Positions 1 through 11,467 are shown, numbered from the stretch's first letter. The stretch: DNA of 64,000 nt from Hybos culiciformis (GCA_964007475.1 OZ023274.1:97039322-97103321), one strand, 5' to 3'. Translations and numbers: made by a program. The notes: a model not told the origin generated them from the letters alone.

Positions 1-710
1 TGTTTTTAGTCAAATTCTGTTAAATTGTGCTACTACTTAGTTGGATCAAATTATGTTCTTATCCAAATTTTATTCAAGGCCTTAACATTTTGTAATTAAA
101 ATTTCGCACTCAAAATTTCTTCCAAGCTAAATAGATTGAAGAATTTATAAAATTCTTATGAATCAATAAAAAAAAAAATTAAAATGAATAATTCATTACC
201 ATATTTTAAGTGAAGAGAAATTAAAAAAAAAAAAAAGAATTATGGCAATAAAACGGAATGAAAAAGTTTATGATTTTGATTTAAAAGGACGGTCATTGAT
301 TTGATGTGGCAATATAAACTTAAGATATAAAATTCCTTTTAATTTTATTAACTTTTATAATAATTTTTTATTAATAACTTTTTATTCCTTTATTAATATT
401 AAAAAAAAAAAAAACAGATTAAATATAAAATTACAAAACATATCGAAAGGAAAATTAAAAATATTGTAATATTGGAATTTTTTGAAACATATCTATTATA
501 TTTTAGATTAAAAAAAGGTTTGATATAAAAATGTTTGTTACTATTATTTTATTTATTTCATCTAACAAAATGATTTCCTTTAAAATGTGTTCAAAGATAA
601 ACATATATTTAGTCAAAAGACTAATAAAGCAATTTCCAAAGAGCTTATATCCATTTAAATATTATATTATGTAATTTGGCATTTAAATAGATTTTATAGA
701 ATTTATATAG

Positions 711-839
711 AGTTTCGGCAAGAAACTCTGGACTCCCAATTTTCTTTGGATTACCGAAAAACTGTGATCCTTACACAGAACCATCTTGCGGCTTTGCTTC
801 TTGAACAATCTGGCTATTTACTTCCTATATATCACCTTA
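711..839 (+). other. candidate isolated exon
   Basis: A stretch visibly richer in G/C than its surroundings and open in one plus-strand frame. It is preceded by a possible acceptor (TATATAG, ending at 710) and followed by a possible donor (GT at 840-841). The frame reads through FRQETLDSQF, DYRKTVILTQNHLAALL and EQSGYLLPIYHL, which looks protein-like rather than random AT-rich sequence. The open frame itself runs on past the donor to a stop near 892. No family was recognised. It could also be a transposon or processed-gene relic. Confidence 0.25.
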
Positions 840-913
840 GTGAAGTTAAAAGTTCTATTATAATAGTTAGTAACTATAACTAGAAAAAAATTTATTGAAA
901 AAATATTTTTATA

Positions 914-1052
914 CAAATATTTTTCAATTTTATGTAATTAACTACAATTTTTTTTTTAAATTAAAACTTCTCTAATTAACTTGTTAGTTAATTAGAGAAG
1001 TTTTAATTTTAAAAAAAATTGTAGTTAATTACATAAAATTGAAAAATATTTG
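914..1052. repeat. 139-bp near-perfect palindrome (foldback/MITE)
   Basis: The left arm starts CAAATATTTTTCAATTTTA and the right arm ends with its reverse complement TAAAATTGAAAAATATTTG. The arms meet around 983 at TAACTTGTTAGTTA, and almost every base pairs, apart from a one-base difference in the A/T run length. A long hairpin with no coding content suggests a recently inserted foldback element. A target-site duplication was not clear. Confidence 0.75.
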
Positions 1053-2725
1053 TTAAAATTTTCTTTTTATGAAATAAAATTTGTTATAGCAACGCAGCAA
1101 GAACACTTAATAAGTTCACTAGTGCGAATAATTTTATTTCCAGTCAAAAAAAATAGTAATTTATTCTTTTGATAGCCGATATTGGGACTTTGAAGGATAT
1201 AGTGCTTAGTGAAATGTTCACTGTTTTTATATACTTTTTACACAATAGTTTTTATCTTAAATGCTTTTAAAACGTAAAAACGATAAATTAAACTACATAT
1301 TTAAAACTTTTCAAAAAGTTTTAAGAATTTTTTTTAACTTAAAGTACTTAATGTCACGCACAAACTATTTGATATATTTTTATATATATATATTTTTTTT
1401 AACATAAAATATCTAGGTATATATCTACTTTTATGGATGATTTGTAACTGAACAGTATAAATAAGTAAATTGTTATTCCTTTAGTCTTAAATTTTTCAAA
1501 AATATTCTTGAATATCTCAAGAATAATATCAAACGACACAGAGACTTATATTTTTCTAATTTAATCTAATTTAAAATAACAAAAATAAGTACTTACGTAT
1601 ATTTAACTTTCTTACATTTAAATCACAGAATCTAAATAATAGGTAAATATTCTCTTTTGATACCGTTTTGCTGGACGAAGTAAGATACTTTCATTCATTT
1701 TTAAAATCGTGAAAATTGATGGTAATTCAATTGCATAATAGTTCATCATAATAATGCTGTTTAACGTATACGGTCCAACAGAAATGTTTTTTTTTATAGG
1801 ATTATTTAACATTATATTCTCGTAGCCCCAGTGTGCACTGTACAATATAGGTCAAATTTTACAATATAAAAAATTGAAGTTTTTCATACCACAGATATAT
1901 TATTTTTGTGATATTGTGACACATGATTGTTTCATTTCAAATGAATAAAAATTTTCGAGATACTTAACAGATTAGGAAAATTTTTGAGAATAAAATGTGT
2001 ATAATTTAAATATTTTATATGAAAAATTTGATTAATTTGGAAAAACGAAAATTTTTTTTTTTAAATAAATTGCCTCTTTTTGGCAAAATAAATTTAATAT
2101 GAAAATAAAAAAAATATATATTTCGTGTGGAATTAAGATAGTAATCAAACTTATTTTATGATTCCTTGAAAAATATATAAGTAGAAAATATCGTTGAAAT
2201 ATTTATGTTAAAATTATTCTGAATATAAGTAATTTTTTTTATGATTATTTCATAGCTTTAACACCTTGGGAAATTATTTCGAATCAAAAACTCCTTTTGC
2301 TCCTTTTGAAAGAAAGTTATTTTCATGAACAACGTACAAATTTAGATAGTGTATTATGTAAAAAGAATGTGTACGATGTATGATCTAAAATTGTAAAATA
2401 TACATTACATTTATTTCATATTTATTTCACTTCTCAGGTACATACATAAGTATTAATAAAAAATTTAGGTTCGAACTCTCTTGTTAATTAAACTCGTATT
2501 ATACATATACAAATTAAATAAAAATTTTTTATTACATTATATTAGATATAAAGTAAATGTATGTAAGTAACAGTCGATTTATTTTAATAAATATAGAAAT
2601 TTAATAAGACTTGTATTAAACATTTTAATTATTTGTTGTTTTTAGTTTTAGTTTTTAACAATATTCTTTTTTCACAACTTAAAAATAAACAGTAGATATA
2701 ATAAGATTTTGTACATAAATTAAAT

Positions 2726-4015
2726 TTATGGCCAACAACAAATTTCATTTACAATTATTTGTTTACCATCTTTACAGTCGTCTGAATAAATAGTTCCAAC
2801 AATTATATTTTTAGAATTCATATAATCAATCAATTCTTTCAAAAAATCACAATTCCAATCATTTCCTTGTAAAAAAATTTTTTCTGGTATTTTATTGAAA
2901 TCATCTATAACTTTATAATTCAAATTTGTTAAATTATTATTTCTCAGGTCTAAATGAAAATTTTTATTAATATCACTTAATATACTTAAATCAAATTCTT
3001 TAAAATTATTTTCAGATAAGAATAAATTTTCTAATTTCTGAAATTTCGAAAATGATTTTCGTGTTAATTCTTTAACATTTGATTTATGTAAATCTAAATT
3101 TTTTAAATTAACTGAATTCAAATATTCTAAATTTATAATTAAACCTGAATTTAATTGATAAGTTACTTTTAATTCGTCAAGGTAATTTAATTTATTTGTA
3201 TTATCTTTAGTTAATTCAAATAATGTTATATAATTATGTTGTAAATGTAATTTAACTAAATTATTTGGTAAAAAATCAGCCTGGAAATATTTTATTTCAT
3301 TACTATCTAAATCTAGTTCTTTTAATTTTATCAATGGTTGAAATATTTTCAGATGGAATTCTCTTATTTTATTATTTTTCAAAATTAAATGCTCTAAATT
3401 TATATTATTTTCAAATGTAGCTGAATTTAAATTAACTATTTCGTTTTGAGATAAATCTAAGATTTTTAAACTTGCTGGAAATGATTTTGCCTCAATTAAT
3501 TGAATCTTATTATCGTTTAAATTTAAACGATTTAATTCTTCTAATGCTGAAAAAACTTTTGAATTAATAGTTTTTATTAAATTCGATTTTAAATGAATTG
3601 AATCAAGTTTCTTAAATGCTGCAAATATATTTGATGGTAACATTGCAATATTATTATTTGCAAAACTTATAATTTTAATTTGTTGGTTTATTGGTTTCAA
3701 ATTGTTTTCTTTAAGTTTTTCTAATTTACAATTTGAAATTACAATATTTATAATATTTGGAAATGCTTCGAAAAAATTAATTGGTATTGAAGTCATAATA
3801 CATTCACTGAATTGTACCGCCTCTAAATTACTTAGCTCTGATCCGGAATATTTTAAAATTATATCCTGTTGGTTTTCGGGAAATTTAAACTTTGTGCATG
3901 TATATTGGATATTAACAAAATCTTCACAATATTGTTCAAAATTATCATCACACGAATTTAAATTTAAATTAATTAAAAAAATTAATACAAAAATTTTATA
4001 TTTCATTGTTTTCAT
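2726..4015 (-). CDS. secreted leucine-rich-repeat protein (LRR-1)
   Basis: Single-exon gene for 429 residues. The N-terminus (MKTMKYKIFVLIFLINLNL) is a typical signal peptide, so the protein is probably secreted. A second in-frame Met lies three codons in. A Cys-containing N-terminal cap (about residues 22-75) is followed by roughly a dozen leucine-rich repeats (LxxLxLxxNxI/L), clear in segments such as LNRLNLNDNKI, LKILDLSQNEI and LKELDLDSNEI. The C-terminus is an LRR-CT-like cap with NDWNCDFL and a terminal CC pair. No transmembrane segment or GPI signal is visible after the cap, unlike Toll or most cell-surface LRR proteins. Its neighbour at 4562-5827 on the same strand is a paralog, sharing for example IPINFF-AFPN. 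LRR solenoids bind proteins, but the partner is unknown. Confidence 0.9.
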   Translation of the reverse strand: MKTMKYKIFVLIFLINLNLNSCDDNFEQYCEDFVNIQYTCTKFKFPENQQDIILKYSGSELSNLEAVQFSECIMTSIPINFFEAFPNIINIVISNCKLEKLKENNLKPINQQIKIISFANNNIAMLPSNIFAAFKKLDSIHLKSNLIKTINSKVFSALEELNRLNLNDNKIQLIEAKSFPASLKILDLSQNEIVNLNSATFENNINLEHLILKNNKIREFHLKIFQPLIKLKELDLDSNEIKYFQADFLPNNLVKLHLQHNYITLFELTKDNTNKLNYLDELKVTYQLNSGLIINLEYLNSVNLKNLDLHKSNVKELTRKSFSKFQKLENLFLSENNFKEFDLSILSDINKNFHLDLRNNNLTNLNYKVIDDFNKIPEKIFLQGNDWNCDFLKELIDYMNSKNIIVGTIYSDDCKDGKQIIVNEICCWP

Positions 4016-4561
4016 ATTTCTTTTTTTTTTTATTTTATTATTTTGAACATAAACTTAGGAAAATTAAATTGCAACTGAATTAAAATTTCTATCAATATCA
4101 TAATATACTGATAAATATAATTTATCAAAAGCTCGAAAAATTACTAAGATAAGCAGTTATTAATAAAAAATAAACCAAATTTTTAATAACATTTATTAAA
4201 TATTGTACGTAACATTATGTACGACGTACATATTGCTTGAGAAAAGATTTAATTTAGTTTTAAATAAAATCGAAAAATAAATTTATCCATTCAAGGTGGA
4301 ATAAATACATGTACATTCAGTTTAGCCAATAATGACCATTGACCATTGACTGTAATTGGAATCACATCAAAGATTTTCAAAATAATGCTGATACATTCAT
4401 TAAAGGTATCATCAAAGAAAATATAAGGATTAAGAAGTGAAACGATCAAACAATTATTTTTAGACTAAAATTTTCCTTTTCCCTTCTTACTTCTATTTTC
4501 TTTGGTATCATTTACAGTCCAAATTGAAAACTTAAAATATTATATTATAACATAATAACAA
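4016..4561. other. intergenic spacer between the LRR paralogs
   Basis: AT-rich spacer holding the 5' flank of LRR-1. It contains a short local direct repeat (TGACCATTGACCATTGACT near 4332) and a poly-T run just upstream of the LRR-1 start. No recognisable promoter motif or RNA gene. Confidence 0.6.
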
Positions 4562-5827
4562 TTATTGTTGGCAACAAATGCCATCCAAAGTAGTATTACA
4601 TTTTGCTGCACTTTTTTCATAACTAATTCGTTTAGTCTTGAAAAATTTTAGCATATACTTCAGAAAACTGCAATTCCAATTATTTTTATTGATGTTTATT
4701 GTAGAAACAGATGGTATTTGATTTAATATTTCATAATTTAAATAATCTAAATTATTATTATCTAAATCTATTCTTTCTAAGTACTTATTTTCGAGTAGAA
4801 TTTCACAATCAAATTGTTCTAAATTATTTCCAGACAAATATAAATTTTTTAGTTTTTTTAAATTTAAAAATGAATTTTTATTAATTTTTTTAATATTTGA
4901 ATGACTTAAGTCTAATAATTTTAAATTTTTCATAACAAAATGTTCTAGCTTAATATCTAAACCCTTATTATTATTAGTTTGCAAATTAATTTCCAATAAT
5001 TTAAGATTACTTAATTCTAATTGTTTATTTTCAGAAATGTGAAATATTTCTAACTGGTTTTTAATTAATTTTAATTCTTCTAAGCTTTTTGGTAAAAAGT
5101 TAATTTGAAAATGTTTAATTTTATTTGAATTCAGTCTTAATGTTCTAAGGTTTGTCAGTGGTTCAAACTGATTTATTCGAAAATATTTGATATTATTGTT
5201 GTCCAAGATTAAATTTTTTAAATTTCCATTATTTTCAAAGATTGTTTGACTGAGTTCCGTTAATTGATTGAATGACAAATCTAGAGAAATTAAACTTTCT
5301 GGGAATGCTCTAGATTCAATATAATAGATTTGATTCCGTTTCAAATTCAAAGTTCTCAACTGAGTCAATTTGGAAAATGTATTTGAATAAATTATTTTCA
5401 ATAATGCTGATTCAATAAGAATTAAATTCATATTTTTAGAGAACGAAAAAGTAATTGGTGGTAATATTGCTATTGAACTATTAGATATGAAAATACTAAG
5501 CTTATGATCTTGTTGTGCACTAAAATCTTTTGCTCGCAACTTACTTAATCCACAATTCTTAATTTCAATAATTTCGACATTAGGAAATGCTCCAAAAAAA
5601 TTAATTGGTATTGTTGGCATTACACAATTTTTGAATTCTACTCTCTTCCGGCCACTTAATATTTCTCCGCGATATTTTAATATCAAATCATTGTTGTTTT
5701 TTGGAAATTCAAAATTTTCACAAGTAAATGAAAGTTGGTCTTCGTAACAATTCTGTGCAAAATCATTTGTCGAAATTTTAAATATCAATTGAAATATTAT
5801 TAGAATTAGAATTAATGAAAAATCCAT
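4562..5827 (-). CDS. secreted leucine-rich-repeat protein (LRR-2)
   Basis: Single-exon gene for 421 residues, paralogous to its downstream neighbour. The signal peptide is MDFSLILILIIFQLIFKIST. A Cys-bearing N-terminal region (NCYEDQLSFTCENFEFP) matches the corresponding CEDFVNIQYTCTKFKFP block of LRR-1. About twelve LRRs follow (LRTLNLKRNQI, LISLDLSFNQL, LKLLDLSHSNI), then a Cys cap with NNWNCSFL and a final CC pair. The protein stops directly after the cap, so it is a soluble LRR protein. Tandem, same-strand, intronless arrangement indicates local duplication. Divergence between the copies is substantial while both frames stay open, so both are probably functional. Specific role unknown. 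Confidence 0.9.
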   Translation of the reverse strand: MDFSLILILIIFQLIFKISTNDFAQNCYEDQLSFTCENFEFPKNNNDLILKYRGEILSGRKRVEFKNCVMPTIPINFFGAFPNVEIIEIKNCGLSKLRAKDFSAQQDHKLSIFISNSSIAILPPITFSFSKNMNLILIESALLKIIYSNTFSKLTQLRTLNLKRNQIYYIESRAFPESLISLDLSFNQLTELSQTIFENNGNLKNLILDNNNIKYFRINQFEPLTNLRTLRLNSNKIKHFQINFLPKSLEELKLIKNQLEIFHISENKQLELSNLKLLEINLQTNNNKGLDIKLEHFVMKNLKLLDLSHSNIKKINKNSFLNLKKLKNLYLSGNNLEQFDCEILLENKYLERIDLDNNNLDYLNYEILNQIPSVSTININKNNWNCSFLKYMLKFFKTKRISYEKSAAKCNTTLDGICCQQ

Positions 5828-8739
5828 TTTTTTTTAATGTAATTCGGTTGAATATAAGAACGTTAATGGTTTTATAATTTTGTATTACAACTTTTTGTTT
5901 TATTTTTATCTTTTGATTTGATAAAAAAAAAAAACGTTAACCCATTAATAACCCGGGTAAATATTACTAGTGCTAGTGCAAATAATTTGAAAGTTAATTG
6001 GTATATAATATTGAAAAACCAAAATCACCAAAAGTATGATTAATGAATTCCACCTTTAAATCGACATAGGTAGCAGACATTGAATTAAATTGCCAACTTC
6101 AACAATTTTGTTTCGTAACTACGTAAGATATTTAAGTTTTTTTTGTAAATTGTTATAAGCCGGCAAAATTACCTAGCTCAATATTTTAAGAAATATTTAT
6201 ATTCGAATGTTAAATTTTAAAAACAAAATTCACTTTTTACGATTTTACGAATGTAGCGACGAAGAATGTTAAATACACGTTTAATCAGAATTTCATGAAT
6301 TATTTTATCTATTAATTTTATATATATATATAAATTATCTATAATAGTAAAAGAGCTTTATAAAATTTAGCTTATATTTTATTCGGTTTAAAAGTAAAAT
6401 AAGTTTATGAAAAGCTTAAGAGTTCATTAATCTTTCATTCGAATAAGTGATTATTATTTTAGAGCATCTAAATTCTAGGTTATAATCAAATTTGATTTGT
6501 GACAAATTCAAAAATTTAGCATAGTACAAAATGTATATAGATAACGTTATAAAAAAAAACAAAAAGTAATATAGCTTTTTGAAATCTAAGAGCACCTAAT
6601 GTTTAATTACAACCAAATCAGTATAAAATTCATTGATTAAATTTCTATGCTACGACGTTAATATTCTAATATGATTTTCTCTTTTATAAAAAAAAAATAT
6701 ACTTATAACTGAATACCTATACAAAATATTTAATTTTCAAAATATTTCTAACATTTTTTTTTCTAATAACTTTTCATTGTATGTAAAACTTTTGGATTTA
6801 TTTTTGACAGCATATTTTGAAGTTTTAGAGTAAAGATTTTTCTTCTTAAATAACATTAGGTAAAAAAAGAAAACATCATAGAATTGTTCACATGAAAATT
6901 TAATTTTATTTTAAATATTAACTTTAATATGTTAAGTATACAATAACTAAAGTAAGTATTCAAAAAACATTATGCAAACATAGTACATTATAACATGTTT
7001 ATTAAGGAATATAATATAATGTAAACCTTGTGACTGTAAACCTAAACATAATAGAGCTAAGTAAAATATTCTAAGAAAGAGGAATTTAATATTTTTTTTT
7101 TCAAATATTTTAGAAAATATTTTGATAGAAAATGAATATATTTAAAAAACGTAAGAATATGATTTTGTAATTTTTAATTTCATTATTTTTATTTTTTAAT
7201 ATAATACAACACTATATTGAAAATTTTTTACTTTACCTATAAAATATTTTTTTCTTTATATTTTGTATATACCTACCCTTTATTTATCCATAAAGTAATT
7301 ATTTTAATTTTATTCTTAATTTTATTTTTGTTTGTTTTCGACTTCACGGCAAATATTTAAGAATAATTAATTTTCTTCAATTTAGAAAAGAATTTTGTCC
7401 TATTTAACCAAATGATTGTTTTGATACGAAAATATTTCGAGAGAATGCAAAACTATATATATTTATAGAATTATATGCGCATTTATTAGGGCAATATGCA
7501 AATATGTGTTCCATAACAGACCGATGCAATTTTTCTTAAATTTATAATTCCCTTATACCGTATCTGCACTTGTCTGCAAAGGTTTATTCCTAAGGCCACC
7601 TTAACGAAACCCGTACACACTCGTTTTTTTTTTACACTTAAAAAAAAAGATGTGTAAACAAACTCTTTTTATCTTGTTTATTTTTAAATTTGTATTGCCA
7701 ACCTTTTGAAAATAGGAAAAAGGCAGAAAAAAGCAAGGAAAAAGCAGAATAGTTGGCAACTATAATGTCTGCGAACTGACCTTTTTTGTCTGCAAACTAA
7801 CTTTTTTTGTCTGAAAACTGGCCTTTTACGCAAAGGTTAGTTATTTTTTTTCCTTTTTTTTGTATGAGAAAGGCCTGTTCACAGGTCAGTTTACAGCTCA
7901 GTTCCGCTCTAAGCTCAGTTTTAAGATCCAAGTGCAAATAAGGTATTAGTTAACATTAAAATACATATATTTGCATGAACTTCCGATCTGTGGAGCCTGA
8001 ATTTCAAATTTTTCAATTATCCTTGTAATCTGGTATCGAAAAAAATTAGTACTTTTTTATTTTCATCCACAAAAGAAAATTCTAAGATTAAGTTTGAAAC
8101 AAATATTTTGATAATCATTTAAGAAAATTAATTTTTTTATATTCTTCAAAATTTCACATTAAAAATGCTAAACAAAAATAATTACATTTCTTGTCTAGAA
8201 ATTTTTAAAGAACACTGTCAACGGGGAATACACTCTGTCTGTACTTTGTTATTGTGATTTATTATTCACTTTACTTTATTAAAGATTTATATAAATAAAT
8301 ACCATTTTCTTTGAATTTTCTAATTTTTATTAACAAAAAAACGTATTATAAAACTTATTCTTTGAAATTATCATTATTTACATAAATTGAGATAGATTAT
8401 TTTGATAAAAGCATTTTAAAAAAAATATATAAAAAAAATTAAAGAAGTTTTTACTTTTTAACGAGTTTTCTATCAAAAAAGGTAAACTCGGACTGTATAT
8501 TTTCACTTTCTGTCTTTCCGTCTGTCTGTCGCGCATTTAAAGTTCATCAAGATCCATATTAATTAGGCCCCAATCCGAATTTTAGGACATATTCAAGCTT
8601 AATCATTATTTTATGGCACATCTAATCAATATCTATCAATATCAATTCAATAAACTTAAATAATAAAAATTAAAAATAATAAAAATTTTATTTGGGATCG
8701 CTGATAGTTATAATTTATAAGCAGACGGGCAGACGAACG
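5828..8739. other. intergenic region with one MITE
   Basis: No coding region recognised. It contains the 390-bp inverted-repeat element at 7556-7945. At about 8500-8740 there are G/C-richer stretches with CTGTCTTTCCGTCTGTCTGTC and CAGACGGGCAGACGAACGG, a repeat style common in insect dispersed repeats. The rest is AT-rich. Confidence 0.6.
7556..7945. mobile_element. 390-bp MITE with TTA target-site duplication
   Basis: The ends are inverted copies: TACCGTATCTGCACTTG at the left and CAAGTGCAAATAAGGTA at the right (15 of 17 match). TTA flanks both sides (7553-7555 and 7946-7948). A 3-bp TTA duplication is the known signature of PIF/Harbinger-type elements. The interior is non-coding and contains three imperfect tandem copies of a GTCTGCAAACTAACTTTTTTT-like unit (about 7770-7828). 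Confidence 0.6.
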
Positions 8740-8751
8740 GAAATTTCATCT

Positions 8752-8775
8752 CGAGATAATCCATAATCAGCAAGC
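8752..8775 (-). pseudogene. remnant of a Fak-like kinase exon in copy A
   Basis: On the minus strand this reads KLADYGLSRD, matching the LADFGLSRW start of the intact-looking Fak exon at 13100-13243. The intron sequence on its 5' side also aligns with that of the other copy. Similarity stops after the SR residues, so the duplication breakpoint lies inside the exon. The next upstream exon piece found in copy B is deleted here. Confidence 0.5.
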
Positions 8776-8970
8776 TTGAATAAAAAAGTCAATTTTAAAT
8801 TAAAAAATTTAATAAAATTGTAGTTTGCAAATTAAAATTAATTCGGGATAAATCATTCTAAATTACAAATTTTTTGATTCTAAATAACTTAAAGCGTTTT
8901 ATAATTAATAATAAATAATGTAAAAATAATAGTTTTAATCTAGAAAAAAAAAAATCAATTAGAAGTAATA

Positions 8971-9552
8971 ATGCGTTACTATCCTACAGGAGATTGTAAT
9001 TTTTATATTGAAGAATTAAATCCGTGGGATAAGAAACGAGAACCTACTCCTGAATGGGAAAATCATCCAAATCGGCCAGATATTTATTGGAAAGAAATAG
9101 AAGCTACAGCACGGCCAGGTAAAAAAAAGAAGAGAAAAAAAGTATTAGATGAAGAAGATTCTTTTTTCGTAAGAGTGAAAGGCCCAATTGATCCCCCTCC
9201 ATTGAAAACAATTCCATATTATCGTGATATTGTTGGTTCAAAAATGAAAAGAATTCATGATGAAGATTTATATTTCGAGAATTGGCCGAAAAAACGACCG
9301 CTGGACAATCCGATTATAAAAGTTAAAAAATTTTATGAAGGACCTAAACCGTTGAACCTAAAGCAAGCTCAAGAAAAAAAAGTCGCTGATTTGGCAGCTG
9401 AAATAGCAGCTGAACAAGCTGCTAAAGAAGCTTGTCTGGCGGCAGCCAAATTCGCCCGTGAACACGGCAAAGATCGCGCCACTCCTTTGCCTTGGAAAAG
9501 GAAATGTTATCCTTGCGAATGTGAATGTGTTTGTCCTCGAATTAGGTGTTAA
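8971..9552 (+). CDS. orphan Lys/Pro-rich protein with Cys-rich tail, copy A (193 aa)
   Basis: Intronless open frame. The first Met matches the start of its paralog at 13489, and upstream homology covers the same ATG (AAGTAATAATGCG). From N to C: MRYYPTGDCNFYIEEL, a charged Trp/Pro-rich part (NPWDKKREPTPEW), a copy-specific Lys-rich insert around residues 48-60, a strongly conserved core (SFFVRVKGPIDPPPLKTIPY), an Ala-rich amphipathic helix (LAAEIAAEQAAKEACLAAAK), and a tail of alternating Cys (CYPCECECVCP). There is no signal peptide or membrane segment. I do not recognise the family. The two paralogs differ mostly by substitutions and one replaced segment, with no stop or frameshift, which suggests selection on the protein. 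Confidence 0.8.
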   Translation: MRYYPTGDCNFYIEELNPWDKKREPTPEWENHPNRPDIYWKEIEATARPGKKKKRKKVLDEEDSFFVRVKGPIDPPPLKTIPYYRDIVGSKMKRIHDEDLYFENWPKKRPLDNPIIKVKKFYEGPKPLNLKQAQEKKVADLAAEIAAEQAAKEACLAAAKFAREHGKDRATPLPWKRKCYPCECECVCPRIRC

Positions 9553-9769
9553 TAGCAGCCGCTTTCAGCACCAACACTGAGAGTTTCGATTCAAAATTAT
9601 AAATTTTTAGATGCTACATTCTGATTCAGTAACATTTCACAATTAGGATAAAGTAAATGGCTATAAAAGGGGCTCTTGCAGTAAAAAAAGCAGCCTTAGA
9701 AGCATTAAAAAATTAATATTAAAATGTAGTGTATTACGATAGCTCATTTTTTTTGAATCTCAGCGGTTT

Positions 9770-10075
9770 TTCATCTTTGTTTTTTATATCTCCATTTTTT
9801 AGATCTCAGTTTTTAAAACCTTGTTTTTTAAAAATCTCGCGATAGGTTTAAAAATTTTAATTTTTATGAAAAATTCTGCGTTATTTTGTAAATCAATGTA
9901 AGAAACAAAAATATTCCTTTTTAAAGTATAGGTATGTTTCTGTTCTTTTACATTGATTTTAAAAATAAAGAATTTCAAAACGAAATTTTTAAAAGCGAAA
10001 TTTTAAAAAACAACATTTTAAAAACAGAGAATATCAAAAAACGAGATTTAAAAGAACCAGATTTTGCAAACGAAG
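9770..10075. repeat. foldback downstream of orphan gene copy A
   Basis: An imperfect inverted repeat. AAATCAATGTAAGAAACA near 9890 pairs with TGTTTCTGTTCTTTTACATTGATTTT near 9935. The flanking TTTTTAAAACCTTGTTTTTTAAAAAT pairs loosely with the ATTTTAAAAAACAACATTTTAAAAA stretch near 10000. The same structure lies behind the paralog at 14240-14550, so it was present before the duplication. Confidence 0.55.
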
Positions 10076-11024
10076 TTTGTTTAATTTATTTAGCTAGATA
10101 TTGTTCATTGTAAAAAAAAAATATAAAAAAAAAATAAATACAAATTGATTTATTAAAGACTTTGATCTTCTAAATAAAATGAAATGTCAGTTAGTACAGA
10201 GTTTTTTGCCTTTTCGGGTCAGTTTAAAACTCAAAATGCTGTATTGGCCAAATAATTAAGAATAAATATTTCATTTTCTTTGTTTAATTCAGAATTTTAT
10301 TTTACATCATTACTCTTTCAAAAAATCTATCAAATTTAAAAGAAAGATTCCTATAATTAAAATTACTTAACTTTGAAAATTTGTAAGATTATATCAAAAA
10401 AATTTCTGAAAATAGAATAATTTTTCCTACAATTGATTGAAAGTAGAAATAAATCAGAAATTCAAATAATCAATGTCTGTACAAGAATAATGTGATAAAA
10501 GAAGGATTGTAAATTTAATTATTAGTAACTCTGTCAATTTAACATTTTTTTGTAACATGTAAATTCCTCTAGAGTCTAAATGTTTTAAAATTAAAAAAAC
10601 AATTAGATCTCTTTGGTCTCGTTTCGGTGATATCATTGACTTTTTTTCCCCAGCAAAAGTGTGAAAAATATTTCTTTTTTTTTTCATCTTTATTTCCATT
10701 TTCTATTTTCTATGTTGAAATAAATCAAATGAAAATTTTTGCTGCAAAGCAAAAATATTTTTTATATACATATATTTTTTATAAAATATTCAACCAGGAT
10801 ATTTTTCATTCGAAGACATTTATAAAAACCAAAGATTTTTCCTAGGAAATAAAACCTCGAAAATTTTCATTGTAATGTAATGTAACAGAAAATCCATGTA
10901 ATTTATTATATTTTTCAAAAAGGTAAATAAAATGTCTAGAAATAATTTTCTATTTATATATAAACAATAAAATGTATAATACCAAAGTTAATACCTATAT
11001 ACATTCTACATTTATAACGTGATA

Positions 11025-11309
11025 CCATTGAGTAATAATATTTATAAGAGGGACAGAATTCAAACAAGTAAATTTTTTTCAAAAATTATGACAATATTTT
11101 GAATGTATTGAGTAAAACGTTTTAACTCAAATGTGTTTATTTTTAATTTTATTTTTTTTATTATTGTATTAGGAATAAACACATTTGAGTATCAAATTTT
11201 TATTCAATACATTGAAAATATTGTCAACATTTTTGAGTTATTTGAAAATAAAATTCTGAAATTTACTTGTATGAATTCTGACCCTCTTATAAATATTATT
11301 ACTCAATGA
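11025..11309. mobile_element. 285-bp foldback MITE, absent from copy B
   Basis: Long inverted repeats: CATTGAGTAATAATATTTAT at the left and ATAAATATTATTACTCAATG at the right, continuing inward through AAGAGGG, AATTCA and AAACACATTTGAGT segments. TA lies on both sides (11023-11024 and 11310-11311). Copy B has the uninterrupted site (CTACATATAACATAATACATATAATG near 15520). A TA duplication fits a Tc1/mariner-type MITE that inserted after the segmental duplication. Confidence 0.75.
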
Positions 11310-11467
11310 TAATACATATAATGTTATTTTAAATAATACTTGTTACTTTTATATTTCTAAGGCTAAAGATAAGATTATACTTGATATTTTGTATTGTGTA
11401 TGTTAAATAAAAAAAATATTTCTGCTAATTTATTAATTTTTTTTTGGGATAAAAATGTTATGTTAGT

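Larger units (their letters stand above)
1..2725. other. AT-rich flank, no established gene
   Basis: Mostly A/T-rich sequence downstream of the first leucine-rich-repeat gene. It holds a perfect-looking palindrome (914-1052) and an isolated GC-richer open stretch (711-839), both listed separately. A 75-codon minus-strand open frame at 1618-1845 resembles nothing I can name with confidence. No promoter or RNA gene could be supported. Confidence 0.6.

Noticed and set aside
1618..1845. 75-codon minus-strand frame resembling a chemoreceptor C-terminus
   Set aside because: GPYTLNSIIMMNYYAIELPS has only a faint odorant-receptor look, and no neighbouring exon supports it.
3702..4046. 114-codon plus-strand open frame
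   Set aside because: It is the antisense shadow of the first LRR gene.
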